Shown: positions 36,251-47,623 of the stretch, in pieces
Position numbering within the stretch: the stretch's first letter is position 1
Layout of the letters: each line of letters begins with the position of its first letter
From: Floccularia luteovirens
Taxonomy: Eukaryota; Basidiomycota; Agaricomycetes; Agaricales; Squamanitaceae
Direction of reading: 5' to 3'
DNA: 64,000 nt
Assembly: GCA_009739215.1 (NCBI GenBank)
Contig: VSJF01000001.1
Coordinates: forward strand, 682,001 to 746,000
Position numbers and translations under genes: made by a program
The notes under the pieces: generated by a model
The model's database searches: none
The model's input: the letters and a program-made list of their open reading frames with translations, nothing else
What the model was told of the DNA's origin: nothing

Positions 36251-37060
36251 AGTAAGTAACCAGGGAGCTCACCTTAGTCATCTCGTGCCCATTACAATAA
36301 CACCTCTTTCTTCAACAACGACGATGTGCCTAAGGGTATTACTATTCCGGAATTCACCTGCTGGGTATATGAGCTCATCTATATCCTCAATGACATCTGG
36401 ATCATCTCCCACAAGCCTTTCTTTGCCACTATCACCCCCCTCAATTTCAGAAACTGTGGGGCCATATTATTCTCGAACGTTTGATTCCATACACTCTGGA
36501 TAGTGTTATGTAAAGGTTCTGAGCTCAAAGTCTCCAAAACTGAAGCCCCTTTTCGAGAAGAACACCAACAGCAGTTCTTACTGCCTTGACATATCCATCT
36601 GAGAGTGATGGTGCAGGTGTAATTTCATTCTGGATGGAGTTTTCAGATTCTGTCGTGGGGAACAGTTCTTTGGGTTTCTTGAGCTTCAGTTTGCGTTGGA
36701 ATCTTGGTGCAGGGGCCACTTCAATGGACTCCTCTTCCTCCGGGGTTTCAGCTTTTTTGTGTTGGGAGATATGACCTGTGGCGGACTTTGGGGCCGTTGA
36801 GAGCTTCTGGCCAACGTTTTTAGCCTTTTTGGCCAGTGCTTGCTATTTCTTGCGATGGTTGACCATGGCAGGAACCAGGGCTTGCTGCGGGGACATCCAG
36901 TAATTTCTGTTTTTACAACATATGGTCGTTGTGGGTCTTCCACTGGACCGTTTGCTCTGATTCTTTTTGCAACACTTGGAGGATATCGTGGGGAGTGCAT
37001 ACAAGCTCTTATGTTGCCCGTAGAATCATTTGACATCGAGAGAAAAGAGAAAACGCTCAT
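36251..37060 (-). pseudogene. Decayed gene between the inverted-repeat arms
   Basis: Starting from the ATG at 37060 in the right arm, the minus strand reads MSVFSFLSMSNDSTGN and RACMHSPRYPPSVAKRIRAN. It then continues in other frames with protein-like text (QALAKKAKNVGQKLSTAPKS, EVAPAPRFQRKLKLKKP, SLSDGYVKAVRTAVGVLLEK) and, further on, an acidic part (EIEGGDSGKERLVGDDPDVI, IVVVEERGVIVMGTR). A TAG and frame changes interrupt it, and no intron set restores one chain. The basic, Lys-rich protein is not recognised. Between the arms it is present once, while its first exon and promoter are duplicated. Confidence 0.5.
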
Positions 37061-37278
37061 TTGATCGGAATACTTACCAAAAATTTTCTAGATGGTCAAA
37101 TTACACTTTTTTTGTTTCGAGCACCTGTAGAATAGTTTATAGATTCCGAATATATAAAATCTACAAGAACGGATGTATATTCATTGAGATATGAGACAAA
37201 ACTACGTGAGGTGACCTCGCACACAAATTTGTTGTGTTTTCCTAAAATGGCACTTTGGCATACTCTATTGAAATCAGC
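36928..37278 (-). repeat. Right arm of the 351-bp inverted repeat
   Basis: Partner of 35900-36250, in the opposite direction, 677 bases away. It carries the ATG at 37060 and the first exon of the decayed gene of the spacer. The differences from the left arm, for example one residue in the STGN-I/V-RACM segment and in PPS/G-VAKR, fall in the coding, inner end. Confidence 0.93.
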
Positions 37279-37427
37279 GATAATTCTATGGAGAACAAAC
37301 TTGACCAAAGCAACCTCAAGAGAACTGGTTGTCATCTGAACGTTGAACCCGAACTTCCCTTCATTCCTTGCGTTACCTATCCTTTTATACCTAAGAGCCT
37401 AGCGTTACCCCAACGTTCCTCCACCTA

Positions 37428-40363
37428 ATGACCATTCACAATTCCCTAAATTGTCCTGAACTGCGTAATGTTCGGTCGCAACTCTTGAACGGGAAATAAG
37501 TCATTCACGTTTTTTGCGTATACTTGTTCAGGGGCGTGTCTCCTCATTCGTTCCTGCTCAAAGTCCACGGTTGGAGATCAGCCAACTGGGTGATATCTCA
37601 TTTTCGGTCTGTAGATTTTCATCTCATACCATTCAAACATTTATATCCCATATACCTAGCAATCCATTTCTTGTTTATTAGACAAATTTGGTCATTATGA
37701 AGACCCCCAGGACTTCAATAGTGGTGACATCACATATGATATCGAAGTAAATTGGTCTTCTTGTGCTTCAACACGCTTTTATATGTATACTATCCAGAAT
37801 TATACAAACATTCGAGAAATTGACCCGGAATGGGACGACAACGAAATAGAGGTTTGTGTCACGATTCGAGCTACTGCAGTCGCTCAATACAGCTTTAGGA
37901 GATAATACTCATGTCACCGAAGGGGCCTTCCAAGAGATTCGTGGGTGCTCTGACCGCGGTATTTGTGACTTGTTTCATGGCACTATCATCTTATCCGTAA
38001 TCTAGCATGCGGTTTCTCTCACTGATTTTGAGATTGTCAACTCTCCTGCACATCAAAAATATGTAGTATGCAAGAAACGGGGTTCCAGCAGATTATATGC
38101 CTTGAAGAGTCTCTACGCGCATACAAGACGCACTTCTTCCGAAGAAGCCGTCATGGACGTTATAAACAGTCTCAACGCGCCCTTTTTTTCCCGCATACAC
38201 TGGTCCATCAATGAAGACCACGCTTTGCATGTTATAATGGCAGGTGCTTCTATATATGTACCAATAAAAAAGGCAAATTTTCCTTCATCGCAGGATTATT
38301 TTCCCAAAGGAACTTTGCTAGACTATATCACGGACTATGGACCCCTCAGTTCATTCCAAGTTACATTTTACGCTTCTGAGATTGTGGGTCGCGGTTTTTT
38401 CGTCATCCAGACATAACACGACAAGTTTCTTATAACAGGCCGCTGCTCTGTACATATTGCACTCCACGGGTATCCAACATAGAGATCTGAATCCTGAAGT
38501 TATCATGCTGTGTAACGACGGGCATATTGTACTTACAGAATTTGGCTCCGCCAGAATCGTTACAGGAGCCCATCATATGGAAGGCGAACACCATTTTGGT
38601 ATTACTTCTGACTGGGAGAAGCACATATACCGGGCTCCAGAGCTCTTGTTAGGTTGGAACCATAGTTTTGCTGTAGATTGCTGGAGTTTTGGAATGTTGA
38701 TGCATTTGATGTTATACGGATCAGTAAGAGTACCTCCAGTTTCTAGAAAGTTTCCGATTAACTTATGCGTCCAGGGTCCTTTCAACGTCACAACTAATTT
38801 TACAGTAACAGATTTCCAAAGTCAAGTTATCTACAATCCTATTCTACTGGATTTCATTCGTCATATACATCCTGCTGCGCGTGACTTGATTGTAAAGGTC
38901 AGCATGTTTAGAAATCCTTTGAACGAATTACTCAATTTTGACTAGTGTTTGGAACGTAACCCTGAGTTACGCTTGGACATCGAAGGTGTCAGGCGACATC
39001 CATATTTTGAACAAACGTAAGTTTCCCTCATATCACAACTTTGAAATCGATACTAATGATTTACCACAGAAAATGGACAGATGTAATAGAAAAGCGACTT
39101 GAAGGTTTTTGTCTAACTACATACAACAGCAGATATTTTTTCCCACATGTTGTACAGTTCCTCCCCATGGTACATACGGTGTCAAGAAAACTACCCCCTT
39201 GAAGACCCCCAGACTCACTCCAGACAATGATTTCAGTCAAGGACAGGCGTCTCACTACATGAATGGCAAATTTGGAACATTGGATAAGATACAAGAACTT
39301 CCCGAATTTTGTAGCTCATCTGTGTCAGATTCCATTTCTAGGCTTCGGGATGAAATGCGACCAGCACCGGAACAAGCTAATCGAGAATTCGACCACTATG
39401 AATATGAATACTATACCTGGGCATACGACAAAAGAGCAGGTGGAACACTTCTGGGACATGATTGATAGAGGCGACCAGGCGTCTCTAGAATCTAATCCAT
39501 CATTGGAATTTGGAGAAAGCCATGGCATCCCATATACTCAGGCATGCAGGTTACGCAAGCAGCGATCGTTCTTTTATCCACCACAAGGGTTGTTTTCATT
39601 CAGCACAATCTCATTCCAACACAAACTCCGTCGCAAACCCCATTCAACTAGTGCATTGAAGGATGCGCACATGCCCATCGAAGGGTTACCAGAGGGCATC
39701 AAGCAGATAGGTGATGGCATTGGATTTACCTATAACCTGCAAAGTGAGGTGCGCTCTAAGGGATCGTTGAGTGCTGTTCCTCCCAAAGGATACCGTGGTA
39801 TATTCCAAGGGGGACTCACGTCACTCGGTGTAGGCATGGGGCTTGGTATGATAGGTAAAAACAAAAAGACCATAGAAGACAAAAACGATACTCCGATACT
39901 GTCAACTACGTTATATGCACAAAGGGACCGGGAAAACACTACGGGATTCTTTCATGAAATGTGCAACAACCGCAGTTGGGTTGGATCTCCTGTAGACAGC
40001 TCAACAGTGGTGGGGACACCTGACAGAATGATCCAACTTACCTTGAACTCGCCGCCGAACCTATCTTCAAATAACCAACAACTAACACCCACTAGTCTTG
40101 CTTGTGAGGAAATGAAGGCTACACCTGCAACCTTGGTTTGCGAGGATTTAGCTGCTCTCAAAGTCCAGGATGAGAGACTCGCCAAATTTCTCTCCTGTCA
40201 AGATCAAGAACCGACCCACGGCAAGGCCAATGTTCTTAAACAGCAAGATCCCCCACTTCAAGATGCCGATAACCTAGACCCCAACATGGGAGTTGTGGGT
40301 TGTGACACTATGACTCTGCGCCTCGTTTCCAAGTCTGCGACTGCCCTCGGACTGTCTTTCTAA
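37428..40363 (+). CDS. Degenerate AGC-like protein kinase (probable pseudokinase), 5' end uncertain
   Basis: The N-terminal exons give VSSFVPAQSPRLEISQLGDI, then DITYDIEVNWSSCASTRFY and IREIDPEWDDNEIE. The kinase fold follows: TDFEIVNSPAHQKYVVCKK, RLYALKSL (ATP-binding Lys kept), HRDLNPEVIML, IVLTEFGSARI, HIYRAPELLLGW, VDCWSFGMLMHL and CLERNPELRLDIEGVRRHPY. Two metal-binding residues are changed: the Asn of the catalytic loop (HRDLNPEV, usually ...PEN) and the Asp of DFG (EFG). The HRD Asp is kept. The tail of about 400 residues is Ser/Thr/Gln-rich, ending SKSATALGLSF. Near 39400-39450 the frame changes inside an exon, and joins near 37600-37700 and 37880-37990 do not fit perfectly. The start near 37428 is a guess. 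It could be a signalling scaffold or a decaying kinase. Confidence 0.6.
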
Positions 40364-41051
40364 TCATACTCTTCATAAAATTTCTTTGGATTGATTTGTT
40401 TCCACTTTTTTTCTCTGTTTTCAATATTGAATATTGATGTCTTATTCGGCCATGGCTACTATACAGCTTGTTCTTAATCTGAATATGAATGTTAGACTGT
40501 ATGAACAACAAATAATACCCATGAGATCAGTTTGCAAAACTGGCCCTTTTTTCAACCCATGGGCACGTTTCGCACGTTTTCTGGTCTTCTTTTCTTTCGA
40601 AGCAGCTCACGTGAAGAGTTATATTATAATTCAATTTGACACTATCTTCTAGCTCATTTGGAAACTGGTAACTAAACCGAAAGCAAGCAGACGATAGGAG
40701 GGGTTTAGCACAGATTTTTCAGTCATTTTACTATGAACATGGGTTCAATACAACACTCGAGCAATTCAACACCAAATAAGGTCCTTAGGATTCTTAACGT
40801 ATCCCCATATAGACCTTTCATGCCGTCTTTTAAGCTAATGCTCTTTATGGGTCACAATTTTATAATAGCAAGAGATCAGATAGAGGTGGAAATATGAATT
40901 ACTATGTTACAAGAGAACTCAGACACAAGACAACATTGAACAACGGAGTACATGTAACTTTTTCCCTTTAAAACCGGACTGCCATTCCTACAAGAGTTTC
41001 TTCATGTCGTCACATTTGAGCATAACAATACATCAAGGAGTCAGTGAGTCG
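40364..41051. other. Intergenic between convergent genes
   Basis: Lies between the kinase-like gene (plus) and the SPT small-subunit gene (minus), both ending here. Only short AT-rich frames are present. I see nothing else. Confidence 0.5.
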
Positions 41052-41428
41052 TCATAACTCTTTCGTTAGCCCAGCCCCAACCATAGTTTCCGCAGACCGA
41101 CCCCAGAGATAATAGACGCTGCGCCGCTGCATCACGCCGAGTCGATGCGGAAGTGTGATGAGTCCGTTGACTAGTAATGTGAAGAGAACCATAAACATGG
41201 TTACTGCGCATAGTGCTTGTTCAGCTTCAAAAACCTGTTCCTTCCTACAAGGTGTAACTTACAAAGCAGCCACTTTTCCCAAGGCTCCATGACGGAAATA
41301 GCGAATGTGGTTTCAAACCACATTCTCCGGCGCCAGATGAACTTGCCCAGGCGGGAGTCTGGAGGACTCATGTGGCTGTCATCGGGACGGGATGGAGGTA
41401 GGTGAGCAGAGGGCCGGAGTGTAGTCAT
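41052..41428 (-). CDS. Small subunit of serine palmitoyltransferase (SPTSS-like)
   Basis: Small membrane proteins of this type bind and stimulate serine palmitoyltransferase, the first enzyme of sphingolipid synthesis, in the ER. Two exons (41263-41428 and 41052-41203, intron of 59 bases) give a protein of about 105 residues. Exon 1 is a Pro/Ser-rich head and the core KFIWRRRMWFETTFAISVME followed by PWEKWLL. Exon 2 gives the hydrophobic segment TMFMVLFTLLVNGLITLPH, then RRSVYYLWGRSAETM. The Trp-rich core followed by one hydrophobic helix is the family pattern. The frame is clean. The ATG at 41428 is the only one that gives the full core. Confidence 0.75.
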
Positions 41429-42640
41429 TGGATATTATGTGGCAGGAGATGAGTTGTATTATAATAGAAAATATAATGCTTTGAGCTAGGGGTCGAGTGG
41501 CGTAAAAAGGCGAGTCTCAGAATTGTTCCTCCCGTCAGCACCTTCCGAATTTGGGGAGTTTTGCTTACTGAAGGAAGCTCCATCTTCTTTGCACCCTGCA
41601 GCACATGGTCATCAACCATATATACTAATATATATAGCAGCTCTCTTGCTCCTAGATAATCATGTTCTACAGGAGGCTGACGGCGAATGATGCCTCTACT
41701 TTGCCCCGGGTTGACGCGCTATCAAAAAATGAATATCCGGGCTCAAGGACAAAATTTTTATCAAATTCTCATCATCGGACCGAGGAAATTTGCCCCAAAC
41801 CCGGGAAAGAGTATCTGACTACCCCGTTTGCTTCGTTTCCTGAAAAGCGATTGGTCGATTTGACCTCGAAGCGCGGCGGTACATGCTGTATTTGAGAAAA
41901 CACAGGTAACTGAATTTTCGACAATCACGTATCAGTATGCGAAGGCAACACATCCAAGGAATGTTTCCACGGACTTACAGAGGAAATAGACGCGTTGGAT
42001 AATCCTCCGTTGTCGTTTTACCTTTTTAAGTATCCAATTCCTGGATAATCATAGTAGGATGGGCTCACGGGGTGTCCACGGCGGGACTTCCCTGATGACC
42101 TGCTGTTTGAATTCATAAGAACCGAATGAATATAGGGACTTAGATACAACAACACCTCTCCATACTTATCATCGCTGGTTGCCGTTGAACTCGCACAAAT
42201 TGTACGGAGAAAGGAAGGGTGTACCAGAGGGTCGGACTGATGAAAGCCGTTTGTCATCTGATTGCGGTTCGGACCGGGTATCAGAGCCTCGAGTGTATAA
42301 TGTAGCGTTCATGCAGGGTCCATGGAAAATCATGTATTGCCATTATAAAGATATCTACACATAAACAGGAGGTATGCTTGCCCATGGTGTTCATACGGGC
42401 CATGAACCCTCTCGGACCCAATGATCACATCATCATACTGCCGGTGTTGTTGGTCATGCCGACAATTGACAAATAATACCTTGTCAACAGGGACATATGG
42501 TGACCTGTTCTTTGTTCTCAGGACACAATGCATATATGTGGGTCATGGTTGTCTTACTGCCGCAAACCCCAGATCAATCTAAACTGTATTCATCTTGAGT
42601 CCTAAAAAACATTCATTGTCTATGGTATTGTATTCTAGTC
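41429..42640. other. Intergenic, 1.2 kb
   Basis: Upstream of the SPT small-subunit gene and downstream of proline dehydrogenase. The few open frames (at most about 80 codons) have no recognisable text. I see no RNA gene or repeat. Confidence 0.45.
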
Positions 42641-45287
42641 CTAAGGACTTCCTGTGACCCGTCGCCAGATCTCTCTCCATGCGCGATCGCGTTCTCGTTG
42701 CGCTGCACCACCGCCTAGCATTGACTTGTTTTCGAGGGCACGTCTTCCTAGATATGGCATAACCTGTGCGAAATCATTAAGCATCGGAAATAAAGCAGAA
42801 GTAGGGACGCGACGTGATTGATTGATGGCCGCGAATTTGGATAGGAGCTTCTACTCACCTCGGACAATTCACCATATGGAACATACCTGAAACGTCCTTG
42901 TCAATTTAAGATGCGGGAAGAGAGGTTGGCTGATCCTTACTTGATCACAAAAGGGCTCACTGAGTTCGTGTGTTGAACCAACCAGTCAGTCAAGTCATCA
43001 CACATACCTATATCACGAAAGTGATCAACACAGAATACCATAAAATGACAGGAAAAACACTTTACCGTATAGTTGACCTAGCGCCACACGCTCTGTCGCT
43101 GCCTTGCTGATTCTTACAACCCCAGTCACATCGCCTTCTGCCAATCCATTGGCGACCAATTCCTCTAGTATCAAGGTGCAACTGTTCCAGTTATGTGTTC
43201 CGAACAATAATCCGATTCTAGGAGCATACCGCCTATCAAAACTTGCAGCGTTAGCTCCTCGCCAACGCTCAAGCCACCTATTACTAATCTTCTCCTCCTT
43301 CTCGACATCCGCCTTCACAGCACCCACAAGCATGCGCACGCATGTATTGTAACATGTATCAGTCTCACTTTTGTTTTCCCAAACAGGGGGAAGCGCATCC
43401 GGTGATATTGACAATGACTTGGCGCGTTTCCGCTTCATATGTTTTAAGGAGGACGGAGTGGAAGAAGCGTTATCTGCGGTGGGGGTGGTGGTGCTCAGAT
43501 ATTGATCTTGAACAGATGCCGAAGTCGCTTCACGTATAGTACGTGCGGAATTATGTGCGGCGAGCTCGTGAGGATGGTAAGCTCCACGTACAAGCTTTAC
43601 GCCAAGGGCATACTTGTGTTTACGGGAATCTGCTAGTGCGAGCGCTAGATGTTCTGGCGTTCTGTGTGCAGTATCAGCAAGCGATTTATAAAAGCCTCAG
43701 AGACGATAAGTAGTCAGAAATGGAGCCGAGAGCGTCCGCATCATCTACCCCCTGCATAGAAGTAAGATGAATGACCCCGCTACCCCGCTCCTGCAAGTGA
43801 AGGAGGGGATCCGATCATTGAACAAGTAATTTAGTGAAGGGCATTACATGTGGGGAAGGCACACCCACATCAAACGGGGGTAGGTTTAATCTGGTGAAGA
43901 TATGAGGATATGATGCGACTCAGAGATGTTTGATTGCAACGATGGAGAGTTCAAGAAGGGCTGATATGGAGGTATCCATCTGACAACAAACAAACTTACT
44001 CACCTTCTGAGATATGCTTGATAGGTGCCATATACAAGAGGCTGCACCTTTGACTGAGGGAGACCATTTTGACCGTTCAAGGCATTGAATTTTCGCATCA
44101 ATGCGAGTGTAAGTGCATCGATTGCGGGTTGATACCAGCTAAAACGGCATAGTCATGAGCCGAAGAACTTGAGTAAAAGCAGAAATGTATGGATCACCTA
44201 TACTCAGCATCCACAATTATTTTAACCCCGCGCTCCTGCGCGCGTAAACAAATACGTTCCAGGTCTGCATGCAAAACTCGAAGAGCTTCTATATCATGAT
44301 CCGTCAAAAAGCCTGGGTTGGGAATTTTGATATCTTTAAGGGGAACAACCTTGCTAGCGGTTGGTTGTGATAAGATATCGAGGTCGCTCGCGGTCGGACA
44401 GCCTGGAAATGCAATGTCTCCTTCGGATGGTGTGACTTCACCTCGCAAGAGTGTGATACCACCCCCCGCATACCGGGAGCGAAGGATGTGAGCGGACAGT
44501 CGAATAAGAGAGTTTGCGTCTGGAAGGAGTGCGGTCTACATTGTTGTCGTTAGACAGCTTAATAATTGGACTGTAGCTGTCATACATAACAGAGCCCTTA
44601 CCAGTTTGAGGGCTACCCACGTCCGACGAGAACCAGGAGCAGTGTTGTGTCCGTCCTCAAAATCTGCTGCAACGTCGATGCAGCGGATCATCTCATTCAC
44701 AGACCGCTTGTGGGGTGGAAGAATGTCATCATCGGTTTTGCTTTTCTTCGCTTTACCTTCAATTCCCCCAGCTTCATGCTCATCCACTTCTACCGAGTAA
44801 GCAAAGAGGGCTCCTTTTTTCTCCGAGCGTAGGGTCTTCAGTAATGGGAGTGTCTCATGTGCCGAATCACCACCCACAAACTGCCATGGGGAATGTGGAT
44901 TGGTAATTGTGCATGTGAACGAGAAATAGGGTTCACCTGGTCGAAAAAGGATATTCGGACGAGTCTATGCGTCACTTGGCGCACTCCCGGAATGGACTCT
45001 AGAGCCGCCAAAATTGTTGGGGCATATTCTACAATGGGAGGGATGCTACACAGAGTATATACGACGTATGTTCGCAAGAAGACTGAAAGCGGTTGGGTCG
45101 ACGGTGCTGGGGCGGAGGTCGCGGTACTTTCATCGTCTGCATTGGGATCTTCAGCTCGGATGTGGCGTGCGGAGAGACCTAGGACACATAGACCACCAGA
45201 GATGTAGCCGATACGACGCCAGCGAGAGCGGGCTGGAGCAGGACGGGGTGAAGCGAGACGGTGGAAAGAGCGAGTGAGGAGGGACAT
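42641..45287 (-). CDS. PUT1: Proline dehydrogenase, mitochondrial
   Basis: Oxidises proline to pyrroline-5-carboxylate with FAD at the inner mitochondrial membrane. The start MSLLTRSFHRLASPRPAPA is a basic presequence followed by a hydrophobic stretch. Later exons show YVVYTLCSIPPIVEYAP, FVGGDSAHETLPLLKTLRSE, CIDVAADFEDG, GVKIIVDAEYSWYQPAIDAL (FAD/substrate barrel), ALGVKLVRGAYHPHE, RIGLLFGTHNWNS, KYVPYGELSEVMPYLGRRA and LENKSMLGGG. The last two motifs contain the Tyr/Arg-Arg residues that bind the proline carboxylate. A Ser/Thr/Lys-rich insertion lies before the FGTHN segment. About seven introns keep the frame throughout. A tRNA-Gly gene lies in its upstream region, which it shares with the divergent TMEM33 gene. 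Confidence 0.92.
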
Positions 45288-45430
45288 AGAGATAACGATG
45301 GGATGGGAGCCATGATGTTATATACGGGATTATCATGGTTCACATGAGAAATCGAAATTTATCATTGATTTTAGTTCCTCCCGTACACGGATCTTGACAC
45401 AGGGCTTTCAATTTACTCTTAGACTCATGA

Positions 45431-45513
45431 ACACCGATGGTGAAGCGGTTATCATGCTTGCCTTCCATTCATAACGGTTAGCAAGCGGCAGGGGTTCGAC
45501 TCCCCTTCGGTGT
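45431..45513 (+). tRNA. tRNA-Gly (anticodon TCC) with a 12-base intron
   Basis: The cloverleaf folds fully: acceptor ACACCGA/TCGGTGT (7 pairs), D stem GTGA/TCAT, anticodon stem CTTGC/GCAAG, T stem AGGGG/CCCCT with loop TTCGACT. Loop bases are C-T-TCC-A, then a 12-base intron at 45468-45479, then A; the intron sits at the canonical place, just 3' of position 37. TCC reads GGA codons. It lies between the divergent PUT1 and TMEM33 genes. The A-U closing pair at position 1-72 is slightly unusual. Confidence 0.9.
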
Positions 45514-45514
45514 A

Positions 45515-45520
45515 TTTTTT
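45515..45520 (+). terminator. RNA polymerase III terminator of tRNA-Gly
   Basis: Six T residues begin two bases after the last paired base of the tRNA, the normal signal for RNA polymerase III termination. Confidence 0.8.
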
Positions 45521-45724
45521 GGTTTTAATTGCTCTCATATCAAATTACGTAAAGTCACGTGCTTGTGTGACGACACGTTGTGTTCGAGTTACAGTAAACG
45601 AACTCAGCTGGCTCCAACCGAGCACGTCGTCCCAAAATTCGCAACTCAAAATTGTTATCCTTTCTCCACACCATCTCCATCCCTGCTTGCCCTTCCTGCA
45701 GTATTTTGAGCTTTTTCTTTGCGT

Positions 45725-46933
45725 ATGGCGACTACCCAGGTATGCTGTTGTTACTTTCCCCTCTCCTTTTTCCGTCCTAGGCGCTGACGTAGGCGGTAGC
45801 ATTACTTATGGGCATCAGGCCACTTCTTGCTACTCATATCGTCGTTGCGCTACATCTTAGCTTGGGTCACGTTTAAGACTATCTCTGCATGGTGGTATAA
45901 AGGTTAGTTATCCTTTTCCATATCTTCGTTGTCCAAATCGTGTAACTGCGCATATGCTAACTATCTTATTTTTTTTTGTCTGCATTCAGCCAGCTTTACT
46001 GGAGCTCTTATCAGCTACGCTATTGTATGCCAGTAAGTATCGTATTATACAAATTATACACGGTCAGGCATCCGTTCGTGCTTACTTAAAGGGACGTGCA
46101 GAAAATCACTGGGGGTTAGTATTGTCTGCTTGTAATGTGCAGAGTACTCGTGTTAATCTTAGTCGACAGGCACCGCAACCGAATGCTGCATATGTTAAGC
46201 GTGCATTGTTAGATGAGGTAAGAGCTGTTAACACACCAGTGTGCGACATGCTGACCGAAGAACACGCGGCACAGAACGTTCAATATTTCTTACTCGCGTT
46301 TTTCTGGTGGACCTCTTCACCTATTACCTGTAAGCGCTTGTCCCTAGTGAAATTTTACTTGATTTGGTCATGCTAATAAATGCATTGGCATGTCAGTTGC
46401 ACTGTTCCCGTATATCACCTTCTCCCTCTTCCATGCTCTTACATTCACTCGTACGACCCTCATGCCGCAATTTCTTCCACCTGGACCACCAGCTACTGCA
46501 GGAGGACCTCCGCAACCCCATCCTCTTGCCAAAAGACTCCAAGTCTGGGTGAAAAGTAATATTTCAATTTATAACCAAGGTATTATGCTAAACTGTCCTG
46601 CTAGCTAACTATGATACCGCAATGAAGGTGGTCGCATATACTGAGCTTGTGATTCTCATGCGGGTGTTACTTGGAGCGGTCACATTCCAAAATTCGCTTT
46701 TGGCACCATTGATATATGGTCACTTCCTCAGGCAACGTTACTATCAATCTGCATTCACGCGTGAAGCAATGGCTGTTACACTTGACAAAACGGATAAATT
46801 AATGCGCCGCCCTGGAAATCCACCAGTAGTAATTAATACTTGGGAGACTGTTAAAAGTGTTGGGCAACGCTGGGTCGGGACCACGCTGGCACCAAACACT
46901 CCTCCTGCAGGGGGTGCAGCCCCAAGGAGGTGA
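45725..46933 (+). CDS. POM33: TMEM33/POM33-type ER and nuclear-pore membrane protein
   Basis: Proteins of this family (Pom33/Per33 in yeast, Tts1 in fission yeast) shape ER tubules and help distribute nuclear pores. Exon 1 is tiny (MATTQ). The others give HYLWASGHFLLLISSLRYIL, WYKASFTGALISYAIVCQ, PQPNAAYVKRALLDENVQYF, LLAFFWWTSSP, FHALTFTRTTLMPQFLPPGP, PHPLAKRLQVWVK, NYDTAMKVVAYTELVILMRV and FLRQRYYQSAFTREAM. Three or four membrane segments and the family motifs ENVQYFLLAFFW and RTTLMPQ are plain. Six introns, one of about 85 bases and one of about 110, keep the frame. The acceptor before HYLW is chosen at 45796-45801 because the earlier AG would meet a stop. Confidence 0.85.
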
Positions 46934-47146
46934 GAATTGGATAGAAAAGTGGAGTGCGGTAATGTAGAGCAACGGGATTAGTATACACTAGTTTGGCTCT
47001 ATTCTAAGACGATGACGTTGTGGAATGACGTCTTTTTGTGGTGACTGTCTTTGTTGTATAAATGCTGTTCCCTATTTTGAGATTGGCTCACTCGTTATCC
47101 GTATTCTTCTTACTCTGAAAACATAGTCTATATAAAATCATTCTCA

Positions 47147-47507
47147 ATGTCACCCTCAATAACCTCTGCGATCTCTGACTTTGTCGGGTCAATGTTTTCA
47201 GTTGTGGTCTCACTCTTCAATTCTGTGATGGCTGTATTCCAAGCAGTCATCTCCCTCGGGCTGGACATAGTGCACAGCGGGGTCTCTATTGCGCACCACT
47301 TCCTGAGCATGGTTGTAAACTTGTGCCATGGAGTGCTCGGTTTTATTACTGGTAAGTGAATACAAACATCGTTTGAAGTATTTCATTATTGACGCAAACA
47401 TTGTAGCTAATTTCGTTGCAATTGCTGTTTTGTTTGGGCTCTATTATGCCTATGGCGTGTGGCAGGGAGGAGGCCAGAGAAGGAACAGAAGCATGATAAA
47501 GAATTAA
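47147..47507 (+). CDS. Small membrane protein, about 100 residues
   Basis: Two exons joined by an intron of about 55 bases (47353-47406) give MSPSITSAISDFVGSMFSVV and two hydrophobic helices (VMAVFQAVISLGLDIVHSG; NFVAIAVLFGLYYAYGVW) with a basic tail (QRRNRSMIKN). I believe similar short two-helix proteins occur widely in Agaricomycetes, but no function is known to me. A TATAAATG element about 90 bases upstream (near 47057) fits a promoter. The frame is clean. Confidence 0.65.
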
Positions 47508-47623
47508 TACCTTAGAAAATAATCAATAAAGTAATTAATTCTAGTTATATTTCAATGGTACAGCCAAACAGACACCAACGTTTTATCCAAATTTTTGTAT
47601 TTCTTCTGTCTGTTCAGCTCTGA

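Noticed and set aside
927..40363. Programmed +1 frameshifting as a genome-wide habit
   Set aside because: The breaks share no slippery site or stop codon, differ in size (one is a 5-base duplication) and are absent from the genes at 41-64 kb.
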